Assembly: GCF_011745145.1 (NCBI RefSeq)
Contig: NZ_CP050191.1
Span: 5,534,473-5,598,472, forward strand
Origin: Mycobacterium sp. DL440
Lineage (GTDB): Bacteria; Actinomycetota; Actinomycetes; Mycobacteriales; Mycobacteriaceae
Length of the DNA: 64,000 nucleotides
Direction: 5' to 3'
Part shown: piece by piece, positions 1 through 8,298 of the stretch
How the letters are laid out: each line of letters opens with the position of its first letter
Position numbering within the stretch: the stretch's first letter is position 1
The notes under the pieces: model-generated
What the model was told of the DNA's origin: nothing
Seen by the model: the letters and a program-made list of their open reading frames with translations, nothing else
The model's database searches: none
Position numbers and translations under genes: made by a program

Positions 1-1
1 G

Positions 2-70
2 CTGTCCGACGATCCCGACGTGATCCGGGGCCTCGAAGAACTCGTCGACGCGGTCGTGCCATTACGGTGA
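2..70 (+). CDS. C-terminal end of a NorQ/CbbQ-like AAA ATPase (partial)
   Basis: Only the last 22 codons are present; the reading frame enters from the left edge and stops at TGA 68-70. The residues seen (ending DAVVPLR) are too few to identify the family. The call rests on context: the stop overlaps the GTG of the following VWA-domain gene by 4 bp (GTGA), and VWA proteins of this NorD-like type are normally translated together with a MoxR-class AAA ATPase of the NorQ/CbbQ/NirQ group. Such ATPase/VWA pairs act in metal insertion or activation of partner enzymes. The family assignment is inference. Confidence 0.45.
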   Translation: MSDDPDVIRGLEELVDAVVPLR

Positions 71-1749
71 GTGCTGGTCTCCCGGAACCGCACCACTTTC
101 GGTATCTGGCCGGTTTTCTCGCCCGGCGGCCCGTCGATATCGCGGTAGCCCGCGCGGGTGAGTTCGCCTACACCGACGGGCAGATCGTCTACGTGTCGGC
201 GCGCGCCGATCGGGACAGGCAGCGTCGCGAAGTGCTGGTCCAGAGCGCGCTTCTCGGCGCCGGAAGCTTAGGGGGTCAGTACGTCAAGCGGCTGCTGGCG
301 CGGCCCCCGGTTGCCCGCCGCTACCTGGCGCTCGAAGGGCGCCGCGTCCTGGCCGAACTCGGTCCGCGGATCCCCCTGGCGGCAGCCGTCGGCCCCGGCC
401 TTCCTCCGCAGTCGGCCAGTTCCGAGGAATCACTGCGGATCGCTCTGGGCCGCACCCAGCTCGACGCACCGCCGGACTGGTTCGGGACGATCAAACCGGC
501 CAAACTGATCCGCACCCGGGGCGAATCGGGGCCACCGGCGAGAGCGGCCGACGTTCGGATGAATGTCGAATACACGTCCGAGACGGATGAGGACGATGAC
601 GACGACGGGCCGGCAGAGACGAGCTGGATTCTCAAACTGTTCGAGGTTCCCATCGGCACGCAGGCGCCGGCGAAGTTCCTGCGCAAACTCTTCGGCAGCG
701 CCCGCTCCTCCGGAAGCGAGGGCGCCGGCGGGGAATTGGGAGTCGGCTCGATGCGGCGGACGTCGCGTGCCGGCGTGAACGCACGTCCGGTCCCGACCCC
801 GATCCGCTTCGCCGACGGCGAGAAACCTGGTGTGGCACTGGCAGTCGGTGGCGCGACGTATCCGGAATGGGACGTCTTCGGTGACCGGTACCGAGAAGAC
901 TGGTGCCGTGTCATCGATTTCCTCATCCCCACCGTGGTGGACGCCTCGCCGCTCGGCGTGACACGTGACGCGGTGCTGCGACGCAGACTGGCGCGAGTGG
1001 GACTCGGGCCCAAGGTATTGCGTGCCCGCTCCGACGGCGACGACGTGGACATCGAGGCCTTGATCGACCTGTTTGTCGATTTGCGGTCGGGCTGTTCACC
1101 ACCCGAGCATGTGTACACGGAGCGCCGCAAGCTGGCCCGCAACCTCGGTGTTCTCATCCTCGTCGACGCATCCGGATCGGCGACCGATGCAGACGGCGAC
1201 GGCCGCGCCGTCCACGATCACCAACGCCATGCGGCAGCGACGCTCGCCATGACGCTAGAGGAACTCGGTGACCGCGTCGCGGTGTACGGGTTTCGTTCCC
1301 AGGGGCGCCACGCCGTGCATCTGCCTGTCGTCAAGACCTTCGGGCAACGGTTCGGTGCGGGTGCGCGCGCCCGCCTCGGCCAGTTGCAGCCCTTCGGCTA
1401 CACCCGGCTGGGCGCAGGGATACGCGGTGCCGGTGAAATCCTCAAAACCCAAGCGGGAACGCCCCATCGGCTATTGATCGTGCTCTCCGACGGCTACCCG
1501 TACGACGACGGCTACGAAGGCCGCTACGCTCGGGCCGATGCCGCCAAGGCGCTCGAGGAGCTTCGCGCCGACGGGGTGGCCTGCCTGTGCCTGGCCATCG
1601 GTGCCGATGCTGACGCCCCTGATGCCCTCGATCAGGTCTTCGGCGCAGCCAGTTACGCCAGTGCCGCGACGCTGGGCGAGTTGAGTCCGCGCATGGACGA
1701 GTTGTTCTTGTCCGCGTTGGCCGAGTTGGCCGCTCCGAAGCCGCGGTGA
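67..1749 (+). CDS. NorD/CoxE-like VWA-domain protein
   Basis: A 560-residue protein with a C-terminal von Willebrand A domain. The MIDAS metal site is visible as DASGSATD near residue 367, followed by an LIVLSDGYPYDDGY segment that matches the second metal-binding loop of NorD-type proteins. The N-terminal two thirds are poorly conserved and contain an acidic run (DEDDDDDG) near residue 178. The GTG start overlaps the stop of the upstream ATPase-like gene, so the two are probably translationally coupled. NorD/CoxE proteins work with a MoxR-class ATPase to activate or metallate a client enzyme; no client gene is visible here. Family call good, client unknown. Confidence 0.75.
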   Translation: MSAGLPEPHHFRYLAGFLARRPVDIAVARAGEFAYTDGQIVYVSARADRDRQRREVLVQSALLGAGSLGGQYVKRLLARPPVARRYLALEGRRVLAELGPRIPLAAAVGPGLPPQSASSEESLRIALGRTQLDAPPDWFGTIKPAKLIRTRGESGPPARAADVRMNVEYTSETDEDDDDDGPAETSWILKLFEVPIGTQAPAKFLRKLFGSARSSGSEGAGGELGVGSMRRTSRAGVNARPVPTPIRFADGEKPGVALAVGGATYPEWDVFGDRYREDWCRVIDFLIPTVVDASPLGVTRDAVLRRRLARVGLGPKVLRARSDGDDVDIEALIDLFVDLRSGCSPPEHVYTERRKLARNLGVLILVDASGSATDADGDGRAVHDHQRHAAATLAMTLEELGDRVAVYGFRSQGRHAVHLPVVKTFGQRFGAGARARLGQLQPFGYTRLGAGIRGAGEILKTQAGTPHRLLIVLSDGYPYDDGYEGRYARADAAKALEELRADGVACLCLAIGADADAPDALDQVFGAASYASAATLGELSPRMDELFLSALAELAAPKPR

Positions 1750-1755
1750 CGTGTG

Positions 1756-2202
1756 TCAGGAGTCGGCGGGCCCACATGCGGTGTCGTCGCGCCCGGCCTT
1801 GCGTAGCAGCGCTTTGAGTTGCCGTTGTTCGGTGGGTGTCAGTCGGTCCAGTACCCGTTGATCGGCGATGTGGACGGCATCCTCGGCGCGGGTGAGCAAC
1901 GCGCGGCCTGACGGGGTGAGTTCGGCAGGCAGAGCTTTTCCCGCCGCTGCGGTATCAGGGCGGTACACGGCGCCCGCGCCTTGCAAGCGGTGCAGCAACT
2001 GGTTGGTGGCTTGCGCGCTGACGTTGGTGATGCGGGCCAGTTCGGCGCTGGTGAGCCCGGGATTCAGCGAGATGATCCGCAGGCAGACGAACTCCGCCAG
2101 CCCGAGTCCCAGCGGGGCGAGAACCGTGGCCGCCTCTGGCCGCAGCGTGGCAGCCACCCGGTGTAGGAGGTAACCCAGCGGCTCGCTGTCGGGGGCGGTC
2201 AT
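1756..2202 (-). CDS. MarR-family transcriptional regulator
   Basis: About 148 residues with the MarR winged-helix layout: an N-terminal dimerisation helix, a recognition region containing LTSAELARITNVSAQATNQL, and a C-terminal helix pair ending in EQRQLKALLRKAG. The ATG at 2202 is preferred over two ATG codons upstream because a GAGGAT Shine-Dalgarno-like stretch sits about 9 nt before it. The gene is divergent from a PadR-like gene, with a perfect palindrome between them, so autoregulation or control of the neighbour is likely. Its 3' end faces the VWA gene with a gap of 6 nt. Ligand unknown. Confidence 0.8.
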   Translation of the reverse strand: MTAPDSEPLGYLLHRVAATLRPEAATVLAPLGLGLAEFVCLRIISLNPGLTSAELARITNVSAQATNQLLHRLQGAGAVYRPDTAAAGKALPAELTPSGRALLTRAEDAVHIADQRVLDRLTPTEQRQLKALLRKAGRDDTACGPADS

Positions 2203-2316
2203 AGCAGGCATCCTCACATGCGTAGCCTTCGTCGACCATGCAGATCGATCGCACCGTTTCGCCCACAGCTCAACCAGTTCTCAGGCAGATCTCATTGAAA
2301 TGTCTCCCGGGCGGGC

Positions 2317-2335
2317 GTATCAAGGAACTTGATAC
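2317..2335. promoter_or_regulatory. Perfect palindrome, candidate MarR/PadR operator
   Basis: GTATCAAG and CTTGATAC are perfect 8-bp inverted arms around GAA, in the space between the divergent MarR and PadR-like genes. It lies about 55 bp upstream of the PadR-like start and 115 bp from the MarR start. The arms are AT-rich against a GC-rich background, which fits a winged-helix dimer site. It resembles the KstR2 motif (CAAG..CTTG) but has three central bases instead of two. Confidence 0.6.
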
Positions 2336-2390
2336 ACCTACTGGGCCGCGTTCCGTCGGTCCGGATGAGATCTGGAAAAGGATGTGTGAC

Positions 2391-3005
2391 ATGGGTTTTG
2401 GAGGATTCGGTGGCGGCTGGGGTCCGGCGGGATTCGGCGGCGGCAGCTGCGGCCATGAAGGACAGGGCGGTTTCGGCCCGGGAGGGTTCGGCGCATCCGG
2501 TTTCGGCGGAGGCTTCGGCGGCCCCGGTTTCGGCAAGGGCTTCGGACCCGGCTTCGCTCTCAAGCGTGCGGCAGTCGGCACAGCAGCACTCTTGCTTGAC
2601 GGGCCGGCCACGGCGGAACAGATCGTCGAGCGCACCACCGAAGCGACGGGCGGTGCCGTCACCCCACCGCTGGACATCGTCGAATTGGCCATCGCGGGGT
2701 TGGCCGGCCGCGGTGTGGTCACCGTCTCCGACGGCGTCGCCACGCTGACCGAATTCGGCACCCAGCTGCTGGCCTGGCGTGGTGTCACCAGCGAGACCGC
2801 GCACGCGTTGTTGGGCAAGGTGGGCAAGTTCGCCGACGTCATCAAGATCCGCACCGGTCTGCACGAGGTCGCGGGTCTGGCCCGCACCATCGCGTTCACG
2901 GGCACCGACGAACAGAAGGCCAAGCTCGGTGAGGTGCGGTCCAACCTGCTCGCGGCGGTTACCGAGGCGAAGAAGGCCCTGCACGGGGTGCTGGCCGAAA
3001 GCTGA
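2391..3005 (+). CDS. PadR-like regulator with Gly/Phe-rich N-terminus
   Basis: About 204 residues. The first 50 are almost entirely Gly with Phe (repeats of GGFG type) and one Cys-His pair. Then comes a winged-helix region (residues about 55-125: AAVGTAALLLDGPATAEQIV, then IAGLAGRGVVTVSDGVATLT), and a C-terminal helical segment that could dimerise. Glycine-rich tails are common on actinobacterial PadR proteins. The ATG at 2391 is chosen because AAGGA lies 9 nt upstream; the open frame continues further left without ribosome-site support. Divergent from the MarR gene across a palindrome. Target genes and ligand cannot be told from sequence. Confidence 0.6.
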   Translation: MGFGGFGGGWGPAGFGGGSCGHEGQGGFGPGGFGASGFGGGFGGPGFGKGFGPGFALKRAAVGTAALLLDGPATAEQIVERTTEATGGAVTPPLDIVELAIAGLAGRGVVTVSDGVATLTEFGTQLLAWRGVTSETAHALLGKVGKFADVIKIRTGLHEVAGLARTIAFTGTDEQKAKLGEVRSNLLAAVTEAKKALHGVLAES

Positions 3006-3010
3006 AATTC

Positions 3011-3078
3011 CCCGCCGAGACTGCGGTTTGTGGCCCAAATACCGGGCGGATCACGTCAGAAACCGCAGTCTCGGCGGG
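3011..3078. terminator. Intergenic palindrome A (19-bp stem) between convergent genes
   Basis: The left arm at 3011-3029 and right arm at 3060-3078 are perfect 19-bp complements (arm starts CCCGCCGAGACTGCGG) around a 30-nt loop. It fills the gap between the convergent PadR-like and GlcD-like genes and can act as a bidirectional terminator. There is no U-tract. It shares the GAG.GAC outer motif with three other palindromes in this window. Confidence 0.6.
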
Positions 3079-3081
3079 CGG

Positions 3082-4455
3082 CTAGTTCAGTACCGAGCCC
3101 GGACTGAGGATGCCGAGTGGGTCCAGGGCGTCCTTGATTCGACGGGTCAACTCCATCACGTCATCGCCGAGCTGTAGCGGCAGCCAATCCCTTTTGAGCC
3201 GACCGACACCGTGCTCGCCGGTGATGGTGCCGCCCATGGCGATGGCGAGTTCCATCACCCGAGCGAACGCCTGGCGGGCACGCTCGCTCATGTCGGGATC
3301 CTCGGCATCGAACACCACCACCGGGTGGGTGTTCCCGTCGCCGGCGTGGGCGACGACGCAGATCAGCACGTCGCAGTCCTCGGCGATGCGCTTGATGCCG
3401 GCCACCAACGCCGGCAGGTCGGGTATCGGCACCGTCACGTCCTCGAGATAGAACGTGCCCAACTGCATCAGCGCCAGGCCCACCAGCCGCCGGGCCGCCG
3501 TCAAGGCAGCCCCTTCCTCGGGGTCATCGGTCGCGTAAACCTCGGTGGCCCTAGACTTCTCGCAGGCCTCGACGATGTGGGCGATCTCCTCGGCCGCCGC
3601 ACCCGGTGCGTCCGACTGGACCAGCAGCAGCGCCTGTGCCGAACGGTCCAAGCCCATGCGGCGGTAGTCCTCGACCGCGTTGATGGTGGCGTGGTCCATC
3701 AACTCCAACATGGCCGGCCGCACCGTCGCCGTGATCGCCACGACCGCGTCCGCAGCGTCTTCCACCGAGGAGAACACCGCGACCACCGTCGACGCCGGAG
3801 GCTGCGCCGGGATCAGCCGCAGGGTGAGTTCGGTGATCACCCCGAGGATGCCTTCGGAGCCGACGAACAACTTGGTGAGCGACAGACCGGCGACGTCTTT
3901 CAGCCGCGGGCCGCCCAGTCGGACGGCGGTGCCGTCGGCCAGCACCACCTCCATTCCCAGTACGTAGTCGCTGGTGACCCCGTACTTCACGCAACACAAT
4001 CCGCCCGCATTGGTGGCCGCGTTCCCGCCGATCGAGGAGATCTCGACTGAGCCGGGGTCGGGTGGGTACCACAGGCCGTACTCGGCGGCGGCCTTCTTCA
4101 CCTCGGAGTTCAACAGGCCGGGTTGCACCACCGCGGTGCGGTTCGCGGAGTCGATGTGGATCTGCCGCATCCGTTCGGTGCTGAGGATGATGCCGCCGTC
4201 GACCCCGTTGGCGCCGCCGGCGAGCCCGGAACCCGCGCCTCGGGCCACCACGGCTACGTGGTGTGCACTCGCCCACCGCAGCACGGCCTGCACGTCTTCG
4301 GTGCTGGTAGCCCGCACCACGGCTCGCGGCACGCCCGCCTCGGGATCGAGGGCGGCATCGCGGCGATATCCCTCGATCACGGCCAGGTCAGTGACCACCG
4401 TGCCGTCGGGTAGTGCGGCGGCCAGCGTGGCGATCCCGGTGTCCGGTGCGGACAT
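3082..4455 (-). CDS. FAD-linked oxidase, GlcD/D-lactate dehydrogenase type
   Basis: 457 residues from the ATG at 4455. The N-terminal PCMH FAD-binding domain shows VVARGAGSGLAGGANG. The C-terminal domain carries GDGNTHP and the GEHGVGRLK block typical of GlcD and D-2-hydroxyacid dehydrogenases. The expected reaction is oxidation of a D-2-hydroxy acid such as glycolate or D-lactate using FAD. It is the last gene of a four-gene minus-strand cluster (acyltransferase, fadD12, lipO, this gene), starting 10 nt after lipO stops. No Cys-rich iron-sulphur domain is fused. Family sure, substrate unknown. Confidence 0.85.
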   Translation of the reverse strand: MSAPDTGIATLAAALPDGTVVTDLAVIEGYRRDAALDPEAGVPRAVVRATSTEDVQAVLRWASAHHVAVVARGAGSGLAGGANGVDGGIILSTERMRQIHIDSANRTAVVQPGLLNSEVKKAAAEYGLWYPPDPGSVEISSIGGNAATNAGGLCCVKYGVTSDYVLGMEVVLADGTAVRLGGPRLKDVAGLSLTKLFVGSEGILGVITELTLRLIPAQPPASTVVAVFSSVEDAADAVVAITATVRPAMLELMDHATINAVEDYRRMGLDRSAQALLLVQSDAPGAAAEEIAHIVEACEKSRATEVYATDDPEEGAALTAARRLVGLALMQLGTFYLEDVTVPIPDLPALVAGIKRIAEDCDVLICVVAHAGDGNTHPVVVFDAEDPDMSERARQAFARVMELAIAMGGTITGEHGVGRLKRDWLPLQLGDDVMELTRRIKDALDPLGILSPGSVLN

Positions 4456-4465
4456 CTTCGGGAGT

Positions 4466-5695
4466 TTACCGACCGGCAGCGGAGCTCGCGGTGAGCTGAG
4501 CCCGGGCCCGCGCCCAGGCCAGAAACTCTGCGACGGCATCGGCCGTATAGTGCCCACGGGGTGAGCCGAAGATGTCGAAGGCGTGCTGTGCATGCGGGAT
4601 CTCGGCGTAGATCACCGGCGATTTCGATACCTCGCGCAGGGCGGCGACGAAATCGCGGCCTTCGACCACCGGGATGAGTGAGTCGTTAGTCCCGTGCAGC
4701 ACGAAGAACGGCGGTGCATCGGGATGTACCAGGGTGATCGGTGACGCGTCCCGGTACACCTGGTCATTGGTGGCCAGCGGCAGCTTGACGATCAGCCGCT
4801 CCAGGATCTCCATGAACTCTTCGCGCCCGGGGCCCGTGGTGCTGAACCAGTCGTAGCGACCGTAGACGGGCACCGCGGCCGCCACCGAGGTGTCGGCGTC
4901 CTCGAATCCCGGTTGCCACTTGGGATCGTTGGGAGTCAGCGCGGCCAACGCGGTCAGGTGCCCGCCCGCCGAACCGCCGGTGATACACACCGCGTCCGGG
5001 TCGCCGCCGTACTCGGCGATGTTCTCCTTCACCCACGCCAACGCCCGTTTCACGTCGACGATGTGGTTGGGCCACGGGTGGCGCGGGCTGATCCGGTAAC
5101 CGATCGATACACAGATCCAGCCCTGCTCGGCCAGGTGGCTCATCAGCGGATACGACTGCGGCCGGCGCATGCCGATCATCCATGCCCCGCCCGGGACCTG
5201 CAGCAGCACCGGCGCTTTGCCGTCGCGCGGCAGGTCGGGGCGCATCCAGATGTCGGCCAGGTTGGCCCGGTGCGGACCGTAGTGCACAGTCTTGCGGGCG
5301 TAGCGGTGCCGGCTCATCGCGGTGGAGTACACCTCACCACGGCGTAGGGGCCGCACCGTCGACGGGTACTCGTCGGCGAGGGCTTCGTGCACCGGATTCT
5401 CGAAGAAGGGCCGGGACTGCACACCGCGCCGGTGCACCAGCACCAACAGCCCCCACGAAATGGCCTTGAGCAGCAATGAGATTCGACCACCCGCGGAGCG
5501 ATAGTCGCCCCGGATGCCGCGGCGCAGCGCATCGAGCGCTGACACGGTGATCACCAGCGGGGCGTTCTCCGAGGTCGGCCAGCCGAACGCGAAGGACTGT
5601 ACGGTGCTGTAACCCCTGCGCCCGAGCGGCTTCACTGCGTTGGCGGCATTGAGCAACTCGGCGGCGGCTGCGAGCAGCCGTCGGCGTTCAGCCAT
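4466..5695 (-). CDS. lipO: Carboxylesterase/lipase of the LipO type
   Basis: A 409-residue alpha/beta hydrolase of the hormone-sensitive-lipase-like group. The oxyanion region VPGGAWMIG replaces the classical HGGG, the nucleophile serine is in GGSAGG, and the C-terminal Asp and His are in HGTNDSLIP and HAQHAFD. A long N-terminal extension includes a hydrophobic stretch (ISLLLKAISWGLLVLV) that could hold the protein at the membrane. The ATG overlaps the stop of fadD12 by 8 bp. The order acyltransferase-fadD12-lipO equals M. tuberculosis Rv1428c-fadD12-lipO, which is the basis of the symbol. Likely hydrolyses short or medium acyl esters. Confidence 0.75.
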   Translation of the reverse strand: MAERRRLLAAAAELLNAANAVKPLGRRGYSTVQSFAFGWPTSENAPLVITVSALDALRRGIRGDYRSAGGRISLLLKAISWGLLVLVHRRGVQSRPFFENPVHEALADEYPSTVRPLRRGEVYSTAMSRHRYARKTVHYGPHRANLADIWMRPDLPRDGKAPVLLQVPGGAWMIGMRRPQSYPLMSHLAEQGWICVSIGYRISPRHPWPNHIVDVKRALAWVKENIAEYGGDPDAVCITGGSAGGHLTALAALTPNDPKWQPGFEDADTSVAAAVPVYGRYDWFSTTGPGREEFMEILERLIVKLPLATNDQVYRDASPITLVHPDAPPFFVLHGTNDSLIPVVEGRDFVAALREVSKSPVIYAEIPHAQHAFDIFGSPRGHYTADAVAEFLAWARARAQLTASSAAGR

Positions 5696-7334
5696 TCACG
5701 ATCTCCTGCAGTTGACGGCGGTCGATCTTGCCGGTGCTGTTGCGTGGCAACTCATCGAGCACGGTGATCTCCCGCGGCACTTTGTAATTGGCGAGGTTCT
5801 CCCGAACATACGCCTTGAGGTCGTCGGCCGTGGCGGCGCCCGAGAGCCTCACGAACGCGACGAGTCGCTGACCGTACTTCTCGTCGTCGACACCGATGAC
5901 CGCGGCCTCGGCGACATCGGGATGGCCGGCCAGGACCTTCTCCACCTCGATCGGGTACACGTTCTCGCCGCCGGAGACGATCATCTCGTCGTCGCGGCCT
6001 ACCACGAACAACCGGCCCGCCTCGTCCAGGTAACCGACATCACCCGAGGACATGAAGCCTTCGTGGAAGTCCTTGCCTTTGACGGTGGGGCCCCCGGTGT
6101 AGCCGTCGAACTGCGTCGAATTGCGCACGTAGATGGTGCCCACCTCGCCGGTGGGGACCCGCCGGAACTCGGTATCGAGGATGCGGATCTCGGTGCCCTC
6201 GGCCGGTTTACCCGCCGTATCGGGAGCGGCGCGCAGGTCGGCCGGCATCGCGGTGGCGATCATGCCGGCCTCGGTGGCGTTGTAGTTGTTGTAGATGATG
6301 TCGCCGAACCGGTCCATGAACGCGGTGACGACGTCGGGGCGCATACGGGATCCGGATGCCGCGGCGAACCGCAGCGTCCGGCCGTCATAGCGATTCAGTA
6401 CGTTCTCGGGCAGGTCCATGATCCGGTCGAACATCACCGGTACCACGCACAGGCCCTTGGCCCGGTGCCGGTCGACGAGCTCGAGCGTGGCTTCGGGATC
6501 GAACTTGCGCCGGGTGACGATGGTGCAGGCCATCGACGCCGCGAAGGCCAACTGGGAGAAACCCCAGGCGTGGAACATCGGCGCGACGATCACGACGCGC
6601 TCTTCGGTGTGCCACGGGGTGCGATCCAGGATCGCCTTGAGTACCTCGGGCCCGCCACCGGAATGCTTGGCGCCCTTGGGAGTTCCGGTGGTACCCGAGG
6701 TCAGCAAGATCACCTTGCTTTTCTCGGTTGCCCGTCGCGGTTCCGTGCCGCGGTGCTGCTCGACGAGCTTGGCCACCGTGACGTCGTGGGCGTGGGTGTC
6801 GGTCCACGCCACGATCCGTGCGGATGTGGGGAGATCGGACAGCGCCCGGTCGACGGTCTCGGTGAACTCCTCGTCGTAGATGACGGCGTCAACGGACTCG
6901 CGGTCGACCACCTCGGCCATGGCGGGTGCGGCGAAGGACGTGTTGAGCAGCAGGACGTCCGCACCGATGCGGTTGGCGGCGATCAGCGACAGGACGAAGC
7001 CGCGGTGATTGCGGGCCATGATGCCCAGCACTTTCGGCTCACCACCCGGCAGCGCCTGCAGCCCGGCGGCCAGGGCGTCGGCCTGTTGGTCGACCTGCTG
7101 CCAGGTCAGCGTGCCGAGCTCGTCGACCAGACCGGGCCGGTTGGGGCATCGCTGGGCCGAGGCCGCGAAACCCGAAGTGACGCTCATGTTTTCGCGGGCC
7201 ATGGCCGAAGCGATGCGCAGGTACTTGTCCGGGCGCATCGCCGTGATGACACCGGCGCGGCGCATGGTCGTGACCAGACCGACGGTGTCGGTGACTCGGT
7301 CCAGCGGTCCCGTCAGCAGATCGAGCGGATTCAC
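5688..7334 (-). CDS. fadD12: Acyl-CoA synthetase FadD12
   Basis: 548 residues of the adenylate-forming superfamily. The P-loop ILLTSGTTGTPKGAKH, the A5-type YNATEAG motif, the A8 block SSGDVGYLDEAGRLFVVGR and the C-terminal lysine in NSTGKIDRR are all present. Activates a fatty acid to its CoA thioester through an acyl-adenylate. The N-terminus MNPLDLLTGPLDRVTD and the neighbours (acyltransferase upstream with 6 nt spacing, lipO downstream with 8-bp overlap) match the M. tuberculosis fadD12 locus. The operon would release, activate and re-esterify acyl chains. Chain-length preference cannot be read from sequence. Confidence 0.85.
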   Translation of the reverse strand: MNPLDLLTGPLDRVTDTVGLVTTMRRAGVITAMRPDKYLRIASAMARENMSVTSGFAASAQRCPNRPGLVDELGTLTWQQVDQQADALAAGLQALPGGEPKVLGIMARNHRGFVLSLIAANRIGADVLLLNTSFAAPAMAEVVDRESVDAVIYDEEFTETVDRALSDLPTSARIVAWTDTHAHDVTVAKLVEQHRGTEPRRATEKSKVILLTSGTTGTPKGAKHSGGGPEVLKAILDRTPWHTEERVVIVAPMFHAWGFSQLAFAASMACTIVTRRKFDPEATLELVDRHRAKGLCVVPVMFDRIMDLPENVLNRYDGRTLRFAAASGSRMRPDVVTAFMDRFGDIIYNNYNATEAGMIATAMPADLRAAPDTAGKPAEGTEIRILDTEFRRVPTGEVGTIYVRNSTQFDGYTGGPTVKGKDFHEGFMSSGDVGYLDEAGRLFVVGRDDEMIVSGGENVYPIEVEKVLAGHPDVAEAAVIGVDDEKYGQRLVAFVRLSGAATADDLKAYVRENLANYKVPREITVLDELPRNSTGKIDRRQLQEIVNG

Positions 7335-7340
7335 CGGTCC

Positions 7341-8150
7341 TCAGCCGATCACCGGGAAGCGGCGCTCATCGGCCAGCTCGTCCAGCGCGCGCTGCATCAC
7401 CCGACGGACGTGCGCGTCGACCTCGTCGATGTCGGGGTTCTCGCCGAATTCGGCCGCGATGTCGATCGGCGGCAGCGTCGTCATCACGATCTTGGTCGGC
7501 AACGGCACATTGAGGGGCAGCACAGCGGACAGGCCGAACGGGAAGCCGAACGACACGGGCACGATCTTGGTGCGGGCCATCCGCGCGATGGGGCCGAGCG
7601 CCTTGGCGATCTCGGTGCCGCGGGACAGGAACAGTTGGGTTTCCTGCCCGCCGATGCCGACCATGGGCACGATCGGGACGCCGGAGTTGATCGCGGCCTT
7701 GATGTAACCGGTACGTCCGGCGAAGTCGATCTTGTTCGCTGACAGGGTTGGTCGGTACACGTCGTAGTCACCGCCGGGGAACACCACGACAACGCCGCCC
7801 GAGCGCAGCGCCTCGTCGGCGTTCTCGTGGTTGGCTCGGATGAAGCCGGTCTTCTTGAAGAAGGCCGCGGTCGGGCCGGTCATCAGCATGTCGTGGCTGA
7901 GGGTGTAGACCGGGCGCTCGTAACCGAACTTCTCGTAGAAGCCGGTCGCGAACACCGGCACGTCCAGGGCGAACAGGCCGCCGGAATGGTTCGACACCAC
8001 CAGGGCGCCGCCGTTGGGGAAGTTGTCCAGCCCGCGCACCTCCGCACGGTGGTAGCCCTTGATGAGTGGCCGCAAGAGGCCCATGACCTTCTCGGTCAGG
8101 CCCGGATCCCACTTGGTGATTTCGGACGGGTCGACGTCGGTCGCGGCCAC
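7341..8150 (-). CDS. PlsC-type lysophospholipid acyltransferase (Rv1428c-like)
   Basis: 269 residues. The catalytic NHxxxxD motif is present with extra residues (SNHSGGLFALD), followed by a phosphate-binding-like FPGGDYD and the hydrophobic substrate loop VPIVPMVGIGG. Transfers an acyl chain from a thioester to a hydroxyl, most likely on a lysophospholipid or glycerolipid at the inner face of the membrane. GTG start with AGGGGGA upstream. It is first in the cluster with fadD12, lipO and the GlcD-like gene, and a KstR-like box lies 20 bp in front of it. Confidence 0.8.
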   Translation of the reverse strand: MAATDVDPSEITKWDPGLTEKVMGLLRPLIKGYHRAEVRGLDNFPNGGALVVSNHSGGLFALDVPVFATGFYEKFGYERPVYTLSHDMLMTGPTAAFFKKTGFIRANHENADEALRSGGVVVVFPGGDYDVYRPTLSANKIDFAGRTGYIKAAINSGVPIVPMVGIGGQETQLFLSRGTEIAKALGPIARMARTKIVPVSFGFPFGLSAVLPLNVPLPTKIVMTTLPPIDIAAEFGENPDIDEVDAHVRRVMQRALDELADERRFPVIG

Positions 8151-8169
8151 AGGGTCCCCCTATGTGGAT

Positions 8170-8183
8170 TGGAACGTGTTCTA
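8170..8183. promoter_or_regulatory. KstR-like operator upstream of the fadD12 operon
   Basis: TGGAACGTGTTCTA fits the published KstR consensus TnnAACnnGTTnnA at every fixed position. It lies 20 bp upstream of the GTG of the acyltransferase gene. A possible -10 (TACACT, minus strand, 8192-8197) would place the box over the transcription start, where a TetR-family repressor could block it. No good -35 was seen. KstR controls sterol and lipid catabolic genes in mycobacteria. Confidence 0.55.
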
Positions 8184-8298
8184 GTTTTGCTAGTGTACCC
8201 AGGTCGAGGGTGAAAAACCCATTCGCTCCGCAGGTTCATCTACCTACCGCCGAGTAGCTGCGGTCAATCCTCTCAAAACCACAGGTCGAGTGGCGTCG

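Noticed and set aside
2317-2335. KstR2 operator
   Set aside because: The CAAG and CTTG halves are separated by three bases, not two, and no sterol genes are adjacent.
5640-7742. 700-codon open frame on the plus strand
   Set aside because: It is antisense to lipO and fadD12, both with complete catalytic motifs. The frame has His/Asp/Arg-rich, domain-free composition typical of high-GC shadow frames.
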